64,000 nucleotides of DNA from Saprospiraceae bacterium (GCA_016710115.1 JADJLN010000002.1:518294-582293), one strand, 5' to 3'; positions 44,949-56,400 are shown, numbered from the stretch's first letter. Made by a program: numbers and translations. The notes: generated by a model not told the origin, from the sequence alone.

Positions 44949-46540
44949 TTTGGATATTCATCGATGCGGTAGCTGTCCAGTTTGGCCAACCTTGTCGCGC
45001 AGGCGATAGCGTCATCAGTATATCCCAGCGCATCTACGAGATGCAGATCCAGAGCCTTTCTACCCGTCCAGATTCGACCCTGGGCGAGCTCGGCGACAGC
45101 ATCTACAGGCAGTTTACGTCCTTCAGCCACTTTGTTGAGGAAGTCTGCATAGATGTCATCCGTCAGTTTTTGCATCAATCGCTTTTCATCCTCTCCCAGT
45201 GTATAGACTCCAGTGAGATACGTGGATGCTGCTGTTGTCCGGACGGTGTCAAAGGTGATCCCGATCTTGTTGTCCAGGAATCTACCCACATTAGGGATCA
45301 TGCTGAACACACCGATCGAACCGGTCAACGTACTCGGTTGTGCGAAAATGGAGTCGGCATAACAGGAAATATAATATCCACCGGATGCGGCATAGCGTCC
45401 CATAGATACAACGACCGGCTTGCCTGCTCGCTGGATGTTGCGAATTTCACGCAGGATGTTTTCTGCTGCAAGGACATTTCCTCCCGGGCTGTTCACCCGG
45501 AGTACAACTGCCTTGATCTTATCGTCCTTGCGGATCTCCTCGAGAAGCTTCTGGTAATAATCGTCCGTGATGACCCCACCGGATTCATCACCCACTGTGA
45601 TTTCCCCCTCAAGGAAAACCAGTGCAACCTTGTCCTTTCCGGAAAAGTCAAGTTTTGTCCCGACCTCCTTGTAATAATCCTGTGCGTCAATCATGTTGAG
45701 GTCATCATCTTCATCCAGACCTGTCCGGTTGCGCAGACGATCAGTCAGCTGATCTTCATAGATCAACCCGTCCAGCAAACCCAGAGCAACAGCTGTATCC
45801 GGATCAAAACTTTTCCAAGTTTCCGCCATGTTGCGCAGATCGGTTACACTCACATTCCGATCCTGACTGATATCGTCCAACATTTGTCCGAATACATCTT
45901 CAATATATGCCCGGAGTTGAATGCGGTTTGCATCACTCATTTTGGTCATCCGGAATGGTTCCGTTGCGCTTTTAAACTGACCGGCATAGAATACATCCAT
46001 TTCAATTTCAAGATTGTCGAGCATCTTTTTGAAATAGGTGATATCAACTGAAATGCCTCGAAATTCCATCGTCCCGACCGGATTGAGGAAGATACTGTCG
46101 GCGGCAGCACACAGGTAATAGCTGTTCTGTGTCAGGAATTTCCCATACCCGTAAATGAATTTGCCACTTGCTTTAAAGGCCTCCAGCGATCGGCGAAGCA
46201 CAGCCACCTCGGAAGCGGGAAGAGATGCCATTTCGGGGCGGAGGAGGATACCCTTGATCCGGGAATCTTCAGCGGCATGCCGGATCATTTTGTCATAATC
46301 ATACAAACCGATGTACTTCTTGTCAGAAAGGTCGATCGGTGTATCTTCAACGTTGTTTGTCTTTTCGGGGACCATATCCTCAAACGTCAGTTCGAGAACA
46401 GAATTTGGTGTGACGGATACCGTTTTTTCAAGGCTGGAGACCATCCGGCCGCCGATCAGCACCAGCAAGCCAAACAGGAGAAATAGACCAACGAGCGTGC
46501 CCAGGCAGGAGGCAGAAAAGAACTTGAAGAATTGACGCAT
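44945..46540 (-). CDS. sppA: Signal peptide peptidase SppA, 67K type
   Basis: 531 residues, intact, with an N-terminal membrane anchor (residues ~12-32, LGTLVGLFLLFGLLVLIGG). Two S49 peptidase repeats follow. The catalytic lysine lies in GQFKSATEPF (Lys190), matching E. coli Lys209, and the nucleophile is Ser386 in GRYAASGGYYI, with LRVNSPGG upstream and STLTGSIGVFS downstream. Length and layout match the long (67K) enterobacterial-type SppA. It degrades cleaved signal peptides in the inner membrane, facing the periplasm. It shares its stop with the start of a 56-codon gene, and a terminator-like hairpin closes the pair. Confidence 0.95.
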   Translation of the reverse strand: MRQFFKFFSASCLGTLVGLFLLFGLLVLIGGRMVSSLEKTVSVTPNSVLELTFEDMVPEKTNNVEDTPIDLSDKKYIGLYDYDKMIRHAAEDSRIKGILLRPEMASLPASEVAVLRRSLEAFKASGKFIYGYGKFLTQNSYYLCAAADSIFLNPVGTMEFRGISVDITYFKKMLDNLEIEMDVFYAGQFKSATEPFRMTKMSDANRIQLRAYIEDVFGQMLDDISQDRNVSVTDLRNMAETWKSFDPDTAVALGLLDGLIYEDQLTDRLRNRTGLDEDDDLNMIDAQDYYKEVGTKLDFSGKDKVALVFLEGEITVGDESGGVITDDYYQKLLEEIRKDDKIKAVVLRVNSPGGNVLAAENILREIRNIQRAGKPVVVSMGRYAASGGYYISCYADSIFAQPSTLTGSIGVFSMIPNVGRFLDNKIGITFDTVRTTAASTYLTGVYTLGEDEKRLMQKLTDDIYADFLNKVAEGRKLPVDAVAELAQGRIWTGRKALDLHLVDALGYTDDAIACATRLAKLDSYRIDEYPK

Positions 46541-46615
46541 GATGGATTTGTTGTACGTTCTCGAAGCATCAAAGGTGAAGCCTATTCAAGGATGCACCTT
46601 CCTTTTTCGATGAAG

Positions 46616-46644
46616 TTGTTAAATTGCCAGATGAAATACCTTTG
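46616..46644 (+). promoter_or_regulatory. Likely promoter of the third adhesin gene
   Basis: TACCTTTG at 46637-46644 matches TAnnTTTG, with TTG 18 bases upstream at 46616-46618. It would leave a leader of about 75 bases before the ATG at 46725. The region 46541-46724 separates divergently transcribed sppA and this gene; I saw no equally good motif on the sppA side. Confidence 0.45.
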
Positions 46645-46724
46645 CAGGCAACGACCGGATCTGAAACGGGCTCTGTTGTCTAAGGGATTTTCTGTTTTTT
46701 CATCTGGATGAGATGTGTATCACT

Positions 46725-49700
46725 ATGACCTTGAACCGTATGATATTGAGGTATTTCACCCTTTCACTGACCTTTCTGGTCGCCCTTGGCCTTCCCCGGA
46801 CAGGATATGCGCAAATGCAGGTCTCTAACGGCGTCTTTTCCCCCAGGATCTGATTCAGAATGTTTTTCTTTCATCTGGAGTGGAGGTTCTGAAGTCAACT
46901 ACTTTGGCCATCCCCAGTCGATCGGGTACTTTTCCGCAGGTCAGACCAACATTGGAATTGAAACCGGTATTGTCATGTCGACCGGATTGGCGCTCGATAC
47001 AGATGATATCAACACAACGGGCAGCAATTCATCTTCGACATCAATGGGTCAATTCTCGGATCCCGATCTCGCCAGTCTGGTTGCTCCACTGAACATTGGT
47101 GACCTGTGTGTCTTTGAGATCAAATTCATTCCCTATGCCGACACAGTAGAATTCAACTATGTCTTCGGCTCTGAAGAATATGAGGAATACGTCTGTACGC
47201 CGTTTAACGATGTCTTTGGGTTTTTTATCAGTGGTCCGGGCATCAATGGCCCGTTTTCGAATAATGGAGAGAACATTGCCATCGTCCCTGGAACAAATGA
47301 TTTTGTAGCGATCGGGACAGTCAATAATGGAAATCCCAACATGTCGCCGGCCACATGTCCGCCACAGAACAGCCAGTATTTCAATGTCAACCCCAGTGGG
47401 AATCAACCCATGTTTGACGGATTTACAGATGTCTTCACGGCCAGGTCTATCGTGATGGCTTGTGACACCTATACCATCCGCTTATCCCTCGCGGATGCAT
47501 CCGATTTTTTTTTGATTCCGGCGTTTTCCTCCGGGCAAAAGTTTTGGTACGACAACCGTTGATGTCGAAGTGACCACGGTTTCTTCCAACGACGATCGCC
47601 GAAGGATGCTCCAATGGAGAAGGTTCCTTCTCCATCAAATACCCTGCTCCCGCAGGAGATCATCATTCCGATCACATTCATCGGAACAGCAACCTTTGGG
47701 GTGGACTATACTATGGACCCACCCTTCATCACGATTCCACAGGGGTCAAGTGAAGTGACTGCTACCTTCGAGGTTTTCTCGGACAATCAACTGGAAGGGC
47801 GTGAATCGGTCGGCATGGTAATCCAACGGGACCCTTGCAAACTGGATACGATCTGGTTTTATATCACCGATGATACCCTGCCAAAACCCGACCTGGGACC
47901 TGACCTCTGGTGTGTACCAATGATCTGGTCGATCTGGACGGGACACTCACGGTTTTGCTACCCGTACCGAAGCGTTTTGAAAATCCCAATCCGTTCAGCC
48001 TGATTTCTCCTCCCGACAACAGCAGCCCGTTAACTCCGGTCTATTCACCTATCCAGGTGAGTGGCGTATTTCCCAAGGAGCTGGGCCCGGGCATGATCGA
48101 GTATGTCTGTATCAATATTGATCACAAATGGATCGATGATGTGGATGTCTACCTGATCGCTCCCAGTGGGCGATTTATCGAATTGTCATCAGACAACGGG
48201 CGCGACGGTGATCATTATACGGAGACATGTTTCAGTCCGAGAGCAACACAACCTGTCGATTATGGCGATCCCTTTGGTGCCCCGAAAACGGCGGCTCCGT
48301 TTACCGGATCATTCAAGCCCGAGGGTAAATGGCACAATCTATGGGATGCACCCTCCAATCCGGTCAATGGCCAATGGCGACTGTTGGTTCTGGATGATGC
48401 CCCCCTGCCGAATGGCACTCTGTTGAACTGGCGGATTTCCTTTAATCCGGAATATCAGATCGATTATACCTGGACGCCGGGCGTAGAGGTCATTTGTGAT
48501 ACATGCAGTGTCACATCCACTACGCTGGATAATCCCAAAACACTCATTCTGGATGTGATCGACAGCTATGGTTGTGCCCGGGCAGACACTGTTGCGATCG
48601 ATCTGATGCCAGATGTTGCCACACCTGTGATCAACTGTGCCGATATCGGATTTGAACATCTGATCATTGATTGGAATGACCAGACATTGAATGAGAATTA
48701 TGAGATCAGTGTGAATGGTGGTGCATGGCAGTCACCTAATCAGGGGCCATTTGCCTTCCGTTTGGACGGCCTCAACCTGGAAGATTCCATTACCTTTTTT
48801 GTGAAGGCGATCGGCCTGTGCAATGAACTGATTGATACCATCGGTTGTAAAACAATGAACTGTACTCCACCCGCACTTCTGGTCGATCAGGTGGTCATGC
48901 CGGCCTGCTTTGGTCAGAATTCGGGAAGCTTCCAGGTCATGATCGGCAACGGGATCAATCCGGTTACCATTCAGCTCGACGGAACGACCGTACCTGTAGG
49001 AATGGTGAATAATCTACCTGCTGGAACATATCAGATCACAGCCATGGATACATTGGGCTGTACAGATGAACTGATGCTGGTCCTGACAGAACCGGATTTA
49101 TTGCAGATTCCTGCAGTTCAACTGGATACAGTAAAGTGTTATCAAGCCCAGAATGGACAGATCGCTCCTGTTGTCCAGGGCGGCACATATCCCTTTACCT
49201 ATCAATGGCAGGATGGCTTGACGGATTCCCTGCGAACTGGTCTTGCTGGAGGTGCCTATGCCGTCACCGTGGTTGATGCAAATGGTTGTAGCGTTCTGCA
49301 AAACATGAGTTTGTTTGAGTTTCCTGAACTCCTGGTCGATCCAACGAAAAAAGATCCGACCTGTGAAAACAGTGCCAATGGCGAGATCAATCTGGCTGTA
49401 TCCGGTGGTGCTGGGAATTTCCAGTTTGCCTGGGATAAATCGGGCGTGATGGGGCAGAATCCGACAGGCCTGCCTGCTGGAAATTATACTGTGACTGTGA
49501 CAGATAAGAATGGCTGTACGGATGTCCAGATGATTCCACTCATTGCTCCAACCAATCTGCTTGTGGATATTACCATTGAACCCACCAGCTGTTTCGGCGG
49601 GAATGATGGCAAAATTACCGTGAGTGTTTCAGGAGGAACACCACCCTATGATTTTCAATGGAGTGATGGTGGTCCGAATGTCAACTTTCGGAATGACCTG

Positions 49701-51936
49701 ATCGCTGGTACCTATTCTCTGACTGTTACCGACCCGGTGGATGTACGGAGATCAGGGACAATTCGCTGATCGTAGCGGATCCATCACCCATTATTGTGAC
49801 ACCGGCGATAGTCGATGTCTCCTGTGCCGGGGGCACGGATGGGTCGATCAGTGTGGTCGCCACAGGAGGCGGAGGTGGCCATGATTTTGCCTGGAGCAAT
49901 AATCAATCCGGACCCGTGATTACAAATCTGGCAGCCGGGTTGTATATCGTTACGACCACAGATGCCAGCAATTGTTCTGTGATCGATACGTTCCAGGTCA
50001 TCCAACCACAGCCGATCGTCACGAATGTCGGCGGGAAAAATGTGAATTGCTTTGGCGGTTCATCCGGATCGGCAACCGTCGGTGCTTCAGGTGGAGCAGG
50101 TGGATTCCAATTTCTCTGGGATGATCCAACTGGATCAAACAGCGCGTCTGTTGGCAATCTTTCAGCCGGAATTTATCATGTGACAGTCACAGATATGAAT
50201 GGGTGTTCGGCTCTGGATTCAGTAACGATCAGTCAGCCTCCGCCTTTCAACAGCATTATGAATGCAGGCCAGATATCCTGCTTCGGCATAGCGGACGGAG
50301 AAGGAACTGTGACACCCCTCGGAGGCACCGGTCCATACAGTTATTTATGGAATGACCCGGCAGGACAGACAACTATGGCTGCGTCCAATCTGCTGAGCGG
50401 TACTTACCTGGTGACCATCACTGACAAGAATGGGTGTACAACTACGGACACTCTGGTCCTGACCGATCCACCATTGTTGACATCATCGGTAAATCCGGTC
50501 AATGTGACCTGCTTTGGTGCAAACGATGGAAAAGCACAGGCAGTGGCTTTGGGTGGATCCCAGCCCTATAAATTTTCATGGTCAAATGGTACGCAGCAAT
50601 CCCTGGCGCAGAACCTCCCACCAGGTACGCACACAGTGACAGTTACGGATGCAAGAGGCTGTACCTCCACATCATCTGCAATGATTGACCAGGCCCCGGA
50701 AATGATTCTCAGTGGCACGGCGACAAGTGTGAAATGCACAGGAGATAAAGATGGCACAATCGACCTGAATGTCGGTGGCGGCGCGAATCCCTATGCCTTT
50801 ATCTGGAATAATGGAGCCGTCATCGAAGATCCTGCCGGCCTGGGCCCGGGGATTTATGTCGTCACAGTAACCGATGCGAATAATTGTCAAAAGACATTCA
50901 ATATTCAGGTGACCAGTCCACCTGGCATGTCCGGAGATTACGAATCCGAGGATATCGCCTGCTTTGGTGACTCAACCGGTGTAGCCTCTGCCATCATTAC
51001 CGGAGGAAGTCCGGGCTATGGTTACCTCTGGAGCAACGGTGAGACAACCGCTGAGATCACCGGATTGCTGCCCGGTACATATACCGTAACGGTTTCCGAT
51101 CAGAACGGGTGCACCCTCGAACATGCAATCGAGATCGCCCAGCCATTGGAACCTCTCGTGGCTACCATGACAGCCGATACGCTGGACTGCTTTGGCGATG
51201 GCAATGGACGGGTCCTGTTTGATGTAACTGGAGGTACTCCGACATATAAATACAGCCTGGATGGCACAACATTCAATGGTTCAAATATTCAGATCGGCCT
51301 CAAGGCGGGTACCTATGACGGATATGTACGAGATAAGCTCGGATGTGCTTTCTATGTAGGTCAGGTCACGATCCATCAACCTGCCGAGATACTTGTCGGG
51401 TTGGGTGAGGAGATCTTTATCGAATTGGGCCAGGACACGCAGCTGATCACACAGGTGACCAATGGAGTGCCGCCTTTGACTTACCAATGGAGCCCGCAAG
51501 ACAGCAGTTTCCTGAGCTGTCTGGCATGTCCTGACCCGTTTGTTTCCGGTTTGCACCACGCGTTCGTTCCGGGTATTGGTTACCGATGCGAATGGTTGTA
51601 CCGGAGAGGAAGTGATCACAGTGAATGCAGAAAGTCAGGATCATCCTTGTGCCCACCGCATTTTCACCGAATAATGACCTCAATAATGACAGGCTGGGTA
51701 TCGTGGGTCGTCCGGGTACCCGGATCCTCAGTTTCCAGATCTTCGATCGGTGGGGTGAACAAGTTTTCCTGGCGGAAGATTTCCCAATCGAAGAAGGTTT
51801 GAATCCGGCCAACAGTTGGGATGGTATGTTCCGTGGTCAACCCATGAACCCTGCCGTGTATGTGTGGAGCCTGGAGGCCCTTTTCCCGGATGGGGAACAA
51901 ACACTGCTGAAAGGGCAGAGTACACTGATACGATAA
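46725..51936 (+). CDS. Type-B-sorted adhesin with choice-of-anchor L, Calx-beta-like, P-domain and 11 SprB repeats (several frame breaks)
   Basis: About 1735 residues. ATG at 46725 (alternatives 46713 and 46740) gives a signal peptide ending TGYAQ that lies in a different frame from the next open stretch. Order: choice-of-anchor L domain (46830-47560, with QDLIQNVFLSSGVEV, NYVFGSEEYEEYVC and DSGVFLRAKSFG), a Calx-beta-like region (GVDYTMDPPFITIPQGS), a P-domain (~48060-48440, NGQWRLLVLDD), 11 SprB repeats, and the type B sorting domain. Breaks occur near 46847 (a C run), 46890, 47508 (a nine-T run), 47590, 47655, 47908, 49738, 51560 and 51630; each resumes the expected domain. It is followed by a strong terminator and has no PorP gene beside it, so it may share one of the two nearby. 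Confidence 0.88.
46830..47560 (+). other. Choice-of-anchor L domain
   Basis: Hallmarks are QNVFLSSGVEV, GIVMSTGLALDTDDINTTG, DTVEFNYVFGSEEYEEYV, NDVFGFFISGPGI and, after the poly-T break, DSGVFLRAKSFG. The domain is found at the N-terminus of bacterial surface proteins whose C-terminal anchor varies, here the T9SS type B domain. Confidence 0.85.
48880..51410 (+). repeat. Eleven SprB repeats of the third adhesin
   Basis: Unit starts: MPACFGQNSGSF, TVKCYQAQNGQI, DPTCENSANGEI, PTSCFGGNDGKI, DVSCAGGTDGSI, NVNCFGGSSGSA, QISCFGIADGEG, NVTCFGANDGKA, SVKCTGDKDGTI, DIACFGDSTGVA, TLDCFGDGNGRV. Each holds a FxWSDG/YLWNDP strand and an LxAGTYxVTVTDxNGC ending. One frame break at about 49738 interrupts unit four. 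Confidence 0.85.
51625..51936 (+). other. T9SS type B sorting domain of the third adhesin
   Basis: The ending VPTAFSPNNDLNNDRLGI, FQIFDRWGEQVFLAEDFP, WDGMFRGQPMNPAVYVW and KGQSTLIR is a typical type B signal. It closely resembles the second adhesin's ending, which suggests duplication of the C-terminal module or recognition by the same partner. Confidence 0.93.
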
Positions 51937-51952
51937 GGCAACTGATTGAATT

Positions 51953-51988
51953 TCAGCGCCCTGTTCGGTTTTCCGGACAGGGCGCTGA
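51953..51988 (+). terminator. Terminator after the third adhesin
   Basis: A 16-bp stem (TCAGCGCCCTGTTCGG / CCGGACAGGGCGCTGA, one G-T pair) with loop TTTT lies 16 bases after the stop codon. No long T-run follows, but stem strength and position are convincing. Confidence 0.75.
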
Positions 51989-52025
51989 CGTTTGTGGCAA
52001 AACCTGAATGTTATTATTCTATTAA

Positions 52026-52054
52026 AATGTTGCAACATTAAATGTATATACATT
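52026..52054 (+). promoter_or_regulatory. Two adjacent palindromic operators before marR
   Basis: Two perfect 14-bp palindromes share the form AATGT-N4-ACATT: AATGTTGCAACATT (52026-52039) and AATGTATATACATT (52041-52054), with centres 15 bp apart. They end where the promoter motif TAAATTTG begins. Shape and position fit autoregulatory binding of two MarR dimers. The binding itself is inferred. Confidence 0.7.
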
Positions 52055-52061
52055 AAATTTG
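52054..52061 (+). promoter_or_regulatory. Promoter -7 element of marR-yceI
   Basis: TAAATTTG matches TAnnTTTG, with a TTG 21 bases upstream at 52030-52032, inside the first palindrome. The expected start of transcription would fall at or just after the ATG at 52066, so either the message is leaderless or the true start codon or promoter differs. Confidence 0.5.
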
Positions 52062-52065
52062 ACCC

Positions 52066-52521
52066 ATGATTCGACTCGAAGACGCCATCCAGCAGAAACA
52101 CTTCCCGGATGTCCATCTGAAAATGGATATCAATATTATGTTCACCGCCTCCTGGTTGGCAAATATCAAGAGTCGGGCACTGAAGGAGTTTGGTATCAGC
52201 TGGCAACAGTTCAATATCCTGCGCATTCTCAAAGGATGTCACCCGAAGGCGGCCAGTGTTCGCTATCTGGCAGAACGAATGATCGACCAGACATCCAATG
52301 CATCCCGATTGGTAGACAAGCTGGTGCTGAAAAAACTGGTAGACCGCAATGTATGCCCGGAAGATCGACGTCAGGTAGAAATCACGCTGACAGATCACGG
52401 GATGCAGCAAGTCGGGCGCGCCTCACTGGAGTTGGAAGGCGGAGTCAAATCCTATCTGCACCATCTCACCGAAGAAGAAGCAACGCAGTTGAATGCATTG
52501 TTAGATAAAATCCGAATCTAA
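52066..52521 (+). CDS. MarR-family transcriptional regulator
   Basis: 151 residues, intact. The winged helix-turn-helix is clear: ISWQQFNILRILKGCHPKAA, SVRYLAERMIDQTSNASRLV (recognition helix), DKLVLKKLVDRNVCPEDRRQ and VEITLTDHGMQQV as the wing and following helix. MarR proteins are dimeric repressors responding to phenolic or oxidative signals. The gene precedes a YceI gene by 18 bp, a common pairing in Bacteroidota, and two palindromes overlap its promoter, so it probably represses itself and yceI. The ligand cannot be told from sequence. Confidence 0.93.
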   Translation: MIRLEDAIQQKHFPDVHLKMDINIMFTASWLANIKSRALKEFGISWQQFNILRILKGCHPKAASVRYLAERMIDQTSNASRLVDKLVLKKLVDRNVCPEDRRQVEITLTDHGMQQVGRASLELEGGVKSYLHHLTEEEATQLNALLDKIRI

Positions 52522-52539
52522 ACCTAAATCTATTTACGT

Positions 52540-53124
52540 ATGAAAATTCTAGTTGTATTGACGATGTTCCTGGGCTGGATGAACATGGATCCAGTAAAGG
52601 AAGTGAAGACCCTGTCTGTTGATGTTTCCAACAGTCAGATTGTGTGGAAAGGATACAAAGTAACAGGTGAGCACACCGGTTCTGTCAGGATCAAATCAGG
52701 TGATTTGACGATAGAAAATGGCACATTGACGGGCGGATCGTTTGTCATCGATATGAAGTCGATCTCCTGTACAGATCTGGAAGGCGAGTGGCGTGACAAG
52801 CTGGTTGGCCATCTGAATTCAGAAGACTTTTTCAACACGTCCGCATTCCCGACGGCGACACTGAAGATTGCCCGCGTCATCCCTCAGGATACCAAGGGAA
52901 ATTACAAGGTCCAGGGCAACCTGACCATCAAAGGGATCACCAAGCCGGTGAAATTCTTTGCCAAGTTGGAACAGAAAGGAACATCTACACTGGCCACAGC
53001 GTCGATCAAAGTCGACCGTTCTGAATATGATGTTCGCTATGGATCAGGTAGCTTCTTCGACGATCTGGGTGACAAGACCATCTATGATGAGTTTGATCTC
53101 AATGTGTCACTTGCTGTCAAATAG
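52540..53124 (+). CDS. YceI-family periplasmic protein
   Basis: 194 residues, intact. It opens with a short hydrophobic segment (MKILVVLTMFLGWMNM) that probably directs export. The YceI lipocalin-like fold follows: SQIVWKGYKVTGEHTGSVRI, GTLTGGSFVIDMKSISCTDL, HLNSEDFFNTSAFPTATLKI, VQGNLTIKGITKPVKFFAKL and the closing DEFDLNVSL. YceI proteins bind long isoprenoid or other lipids. It lies 18 bp downstream of marR and upstream of a good terminator, so the two form an operon likely controlled by the MarR protein. Confidence 0.93.
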   Translation: MKILVVLTMFLGWMNMDPVKEVKTLSVDVSNSQIVWKGYKVTGEHTGSVRIKSGDLTIENGTLTGGSFVIDMKSISCTDLEGEWRDKLVGHLNSEDFFNTSAFPTATLKIARVIPQDTKGNYKVQGNLTIKGITKPVKFFAKLEQKGTSTLATASIKVDRSEYDVRYGSGSFFDDLGDKTIYDEFDLNVSLAVK

Positions 53125-53144
53125 TCCAGTCCAATCAGAAATTG

Positions 53145-53175
53145 AAAAGGGACTTCCATTTGGAAGTCCCTTTTT
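53145..53175 (+). terminator. Rho-independent terminator after yceI
   Basis: AAAAGGGACTTCC pairs with GGAAGTCCCTTTT (13 bp, loop ATTT), and the right arm runs on as T5. Because the left arm is A-rich it can also stop transcription arriving from the right. Confidence 0.9.
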
Positions 53176-53237
53176 GTTAGTGGTGTATCTTTTGTAAGAA
53201 ATGAGTGAACTCCTCGGGCCAGCCTTTCCTCAATAGC

Positions 53238-53480
53238 TTATCGTTGTATTTGGAAAGTGATAGCCCGATAATTCCGATTTTCCCACAGCCTCAGAATATA
53301 GCTGCCACTGCTGAACAGCTTCAGGTCCATTGGATGTTTCCAGGGCCCGATCATCTCAGGTAGGCTTTGTTGCCACACCACCTGTCCGTTCATATTGATG
53401 ATTTCTGCATGGACAGTGCCAATGTCCAGATCGCCTTCGAGGATGGATGCACCGGATGTTGGATTCGGTGTCATCCGCAC
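53238..53480 (-). other. T9SS type A sorting domain of the protease
   Basis: The last ~80 residues read VRMTPNPTSGASILEGDLD, VHAEIINMNGQVVWQQ, HPMDLKLFSSGSYILRLWEN and end ITFQIQR. NPTSG, the NMNGQxV strand and SGSYIL are the type A hallmarks. It differs from the type B domains of the adhesins in this window, so two delivery classes are encoded side by side. Confidence 0.85.
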
Positions 53481-56400
53481 GGTATGGATGGCACTGTAGT
53501 GCGGATTTATGGCGGAAGTATTGATCAGGATGCTGAAGGTATCCGAACCACATTCATTCTGTGCGATCAAAGTTACGGTCAGTTCATCCGGAGAATTAAT
53601 CAACAGCACATCCTCCGTTGTACTGAAGAAATTTCCGTCGGCATACCAATTGAAGGTTGTTGCGGCAGTAGAGGTGTTGATCAACAAAAGTGTGTCACTC
53701 TTGATCTGCCAGGTAAATGCAGCCCCCGGAGCAGGCTTGACATACACCATCGTCGTTGTCGTATCAAACAGATTGCCATCACTTGCGATCAACTGGATAG
53801 TCTTCCATCCGGGATAGGGATAGGAGATCGTATGAGGTCCATTCAGATCAGAGGTGACCTGACTTGCATCAGCTCCGAATGACCAATTGAATGACTGGGG
53901 ATTGCTAGTAGACGCATCAGAAACTGTAAGGAGTTCATTTACACAGATCGAATCAGATGAGAGTTGAATTCCAGCCTGAAACGGGGAGGGCATCTCCTCC
54001 AGTAACCGGATCCGATCGATCCACAGGTTATTCCCGTATCCGGAATGGTTGACAAACCGCAAAAGAATCTTCTGGCCCGCAAATTCAGATAGATCGACAA
54101 ACTCTTCACGCCAATGCTCAGGGCTGTCTGGTAGCCAGGAGTCATCCACATCATCACTGTTGTCGATCGTGATCAAATCTGCCCCTGTCTTCATATAGAT
54201 GACTTTCTGGATGGTCTCTCCACAATCTGTGGATACATCAATAAACAGTGAATCCAGCCCGAGCCCGACGATGCCACTATACGACAGATCAAACCGCAAT
54301 GCGGGTTTGTTCGAGGATGTCAGGTCGATCTGGGATGTCATCAGGATATCGATCTGCCCGGTTTCCGGATTGAAGAAATTGGGCATGATGGCTGCATAAT
54401 TCGAATCCGGCCCACCTTCATCAAGCCCGAGAATCAGCCAGGTTGCCGCGTCATCCGGATTGACAATGGCCCAGTTTTCGGGTAAACCGGGTATCTGAAA
54501 TTCCTCCAGATAATCCGGCGCAACAATACCTGTGTTCAGGATGCGGGCATCGACAACAACAGACAGTGTGTCGTTGTACCGAAAATCATCATCGGGTTGT
54601 GCAGTCCAGATCCGCAATGGGATCATTCCTGTTTTTGTAAAAAATGGCCCCGTCTCGAATTTGAAGAATTTAGAGCCACCCGGATTGATCGTGGTGGTGA
54701 GCAAATCTGCCACTGCAGGCTCATCTCCGAGTTGGTAATAGACTGGCACATCACTGACAGGAGATAAGCCTTCATTTCGAATGGACAGGACCAGATTGAT
54801 CGGTGCCGGTTCACAACTCTGGATAGCCAGGACTGCAGGCGTAATGATCTTGTCCGGTTTGAGGTCGACCTGCTGTTTGCACTGTAGTAGCCCGTTATTA
54901 TATCTGTTTGCCCGGGACCGTTCGGATTGGACTCCCTCCCGTCGGCTGCGAATCGCCAGCCAATTGTCTGCCAGAGGATTGATCACCGGGAGCGTCAATG
55001 TGGTCGTGTCTGTGATGCCCACAAGTTCCATGCTTTGATCACCGAGCCCGTACAACTCATATCCGGTTGCATGTTTGGCGGCCGACCAGGCATACGTTAT
55101 GCTGTCCGGACAAGCCCGGGTTACGGCCAGATCAGCAGGGGAGGGAAGGAGATGAAAAGGCGCCTGATGACCGACGGTGATTCCATCGCGCGTAAGTCGA
55201 ATAAATCCATTTTGGGTAAAGGTGTCCGGATAGGTGATTTCGGCAAATCGAGCCGCCGGAGGGAGATCTGTAGCCAGTGGTATCCAGGTGATTCCGGAAT
55301 CAATGGAGAGTTCAACTTGCCAAGGCCCCTGATCACGGACTGCTTCCCAATAGATCCGGTTCGATTGCGCGGGCTCAAACGATTCTCCTCCGGCAGGGAA
55401 GACGAGGATGGGTTCTTCTGTTCGGAATTCCCAGAGAAGAAAAACATCAGCAGTGCCAAAAGGAAGGGTGAATCCACTGATATTGATCGTGTATTCACCA
55501 GCAGCCGGGTCAATGATCCGCACCTGTTCCATATTGTTCAGATGATCTTCACCTGGGATCGCGGGCAGGTTCAGGTTGTTCTTGTCAGGTGTCGGATCCA
55601 GGACAAGAGGTAATAGCGGATCATTTGAACCCGGTGGAAAGACCCGAAGGTCAAAATCGTTGATCAATGCTATAGTGGCTTGTGGCATGGCTGGTGGATC
55701 GGGCCAGTAGATCATGAATCTTGCTTCCGCAATATTATCGGGTATACTGATAGTTCTGGATTGGGTCTGGCTCTGCAACAGGTTGATCGCTTCATATCGA
55801 CCTTCAGTCAGAAGCTGATGCCTGGAATGCATTCACATGCCCCCAGCCATAAATGAAGTCCGGACCGGGATTACCAGGTCGCTCGCTGTAGTGAGCAATG
55901 CTCCTTTCAACAAAGCAGAGGGTGGCAGATCACCGTTGTGATCCAGGCGATACCCCTGATTCAATTGCGCCAGGATCCCTGCAATTCCAGGTGCTGCAGC
56001 AGAAGTTCCTCCACCCAGATCAATTGTGTGATTGGGGTAGGTACTCAGTTGATTCTGTCCATTGGCAGAAATGTCCGGCTTGATCCGGCCGTCAAAAACC
56101 GGCCCCCTGCTGCTTGAAGTGACCAACGTATAGTCATTGAACAGATTGGCCGTTGCAATCGAATTTTTCCCTGCTTTATGGCCTCCTGTAATATTGCCCC
56201 AGAAAGGACCGGCGCCATATCCACAATCTGATGTTCCCGCATTTCCTGCAGAGAAGACATGCATCAATTGCGGGTTATCAAAGATCTGACCATCCACAGT
56301 GACAGTCCGGTCTGTATAGCCATCATTGCATCCATCACTGTAGGAAGAGTTGGTAATAACGACTCCCTCTTTGTTGACAATGTCCATTGTCTGACCCAAA

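Noticed and set aside
45041..46051. 336-codon plus-strand frame opposite sppA
   Set aside because: It is fully antisense to an intact sppA with catalytic residues; its composition is that of a shadow frame.
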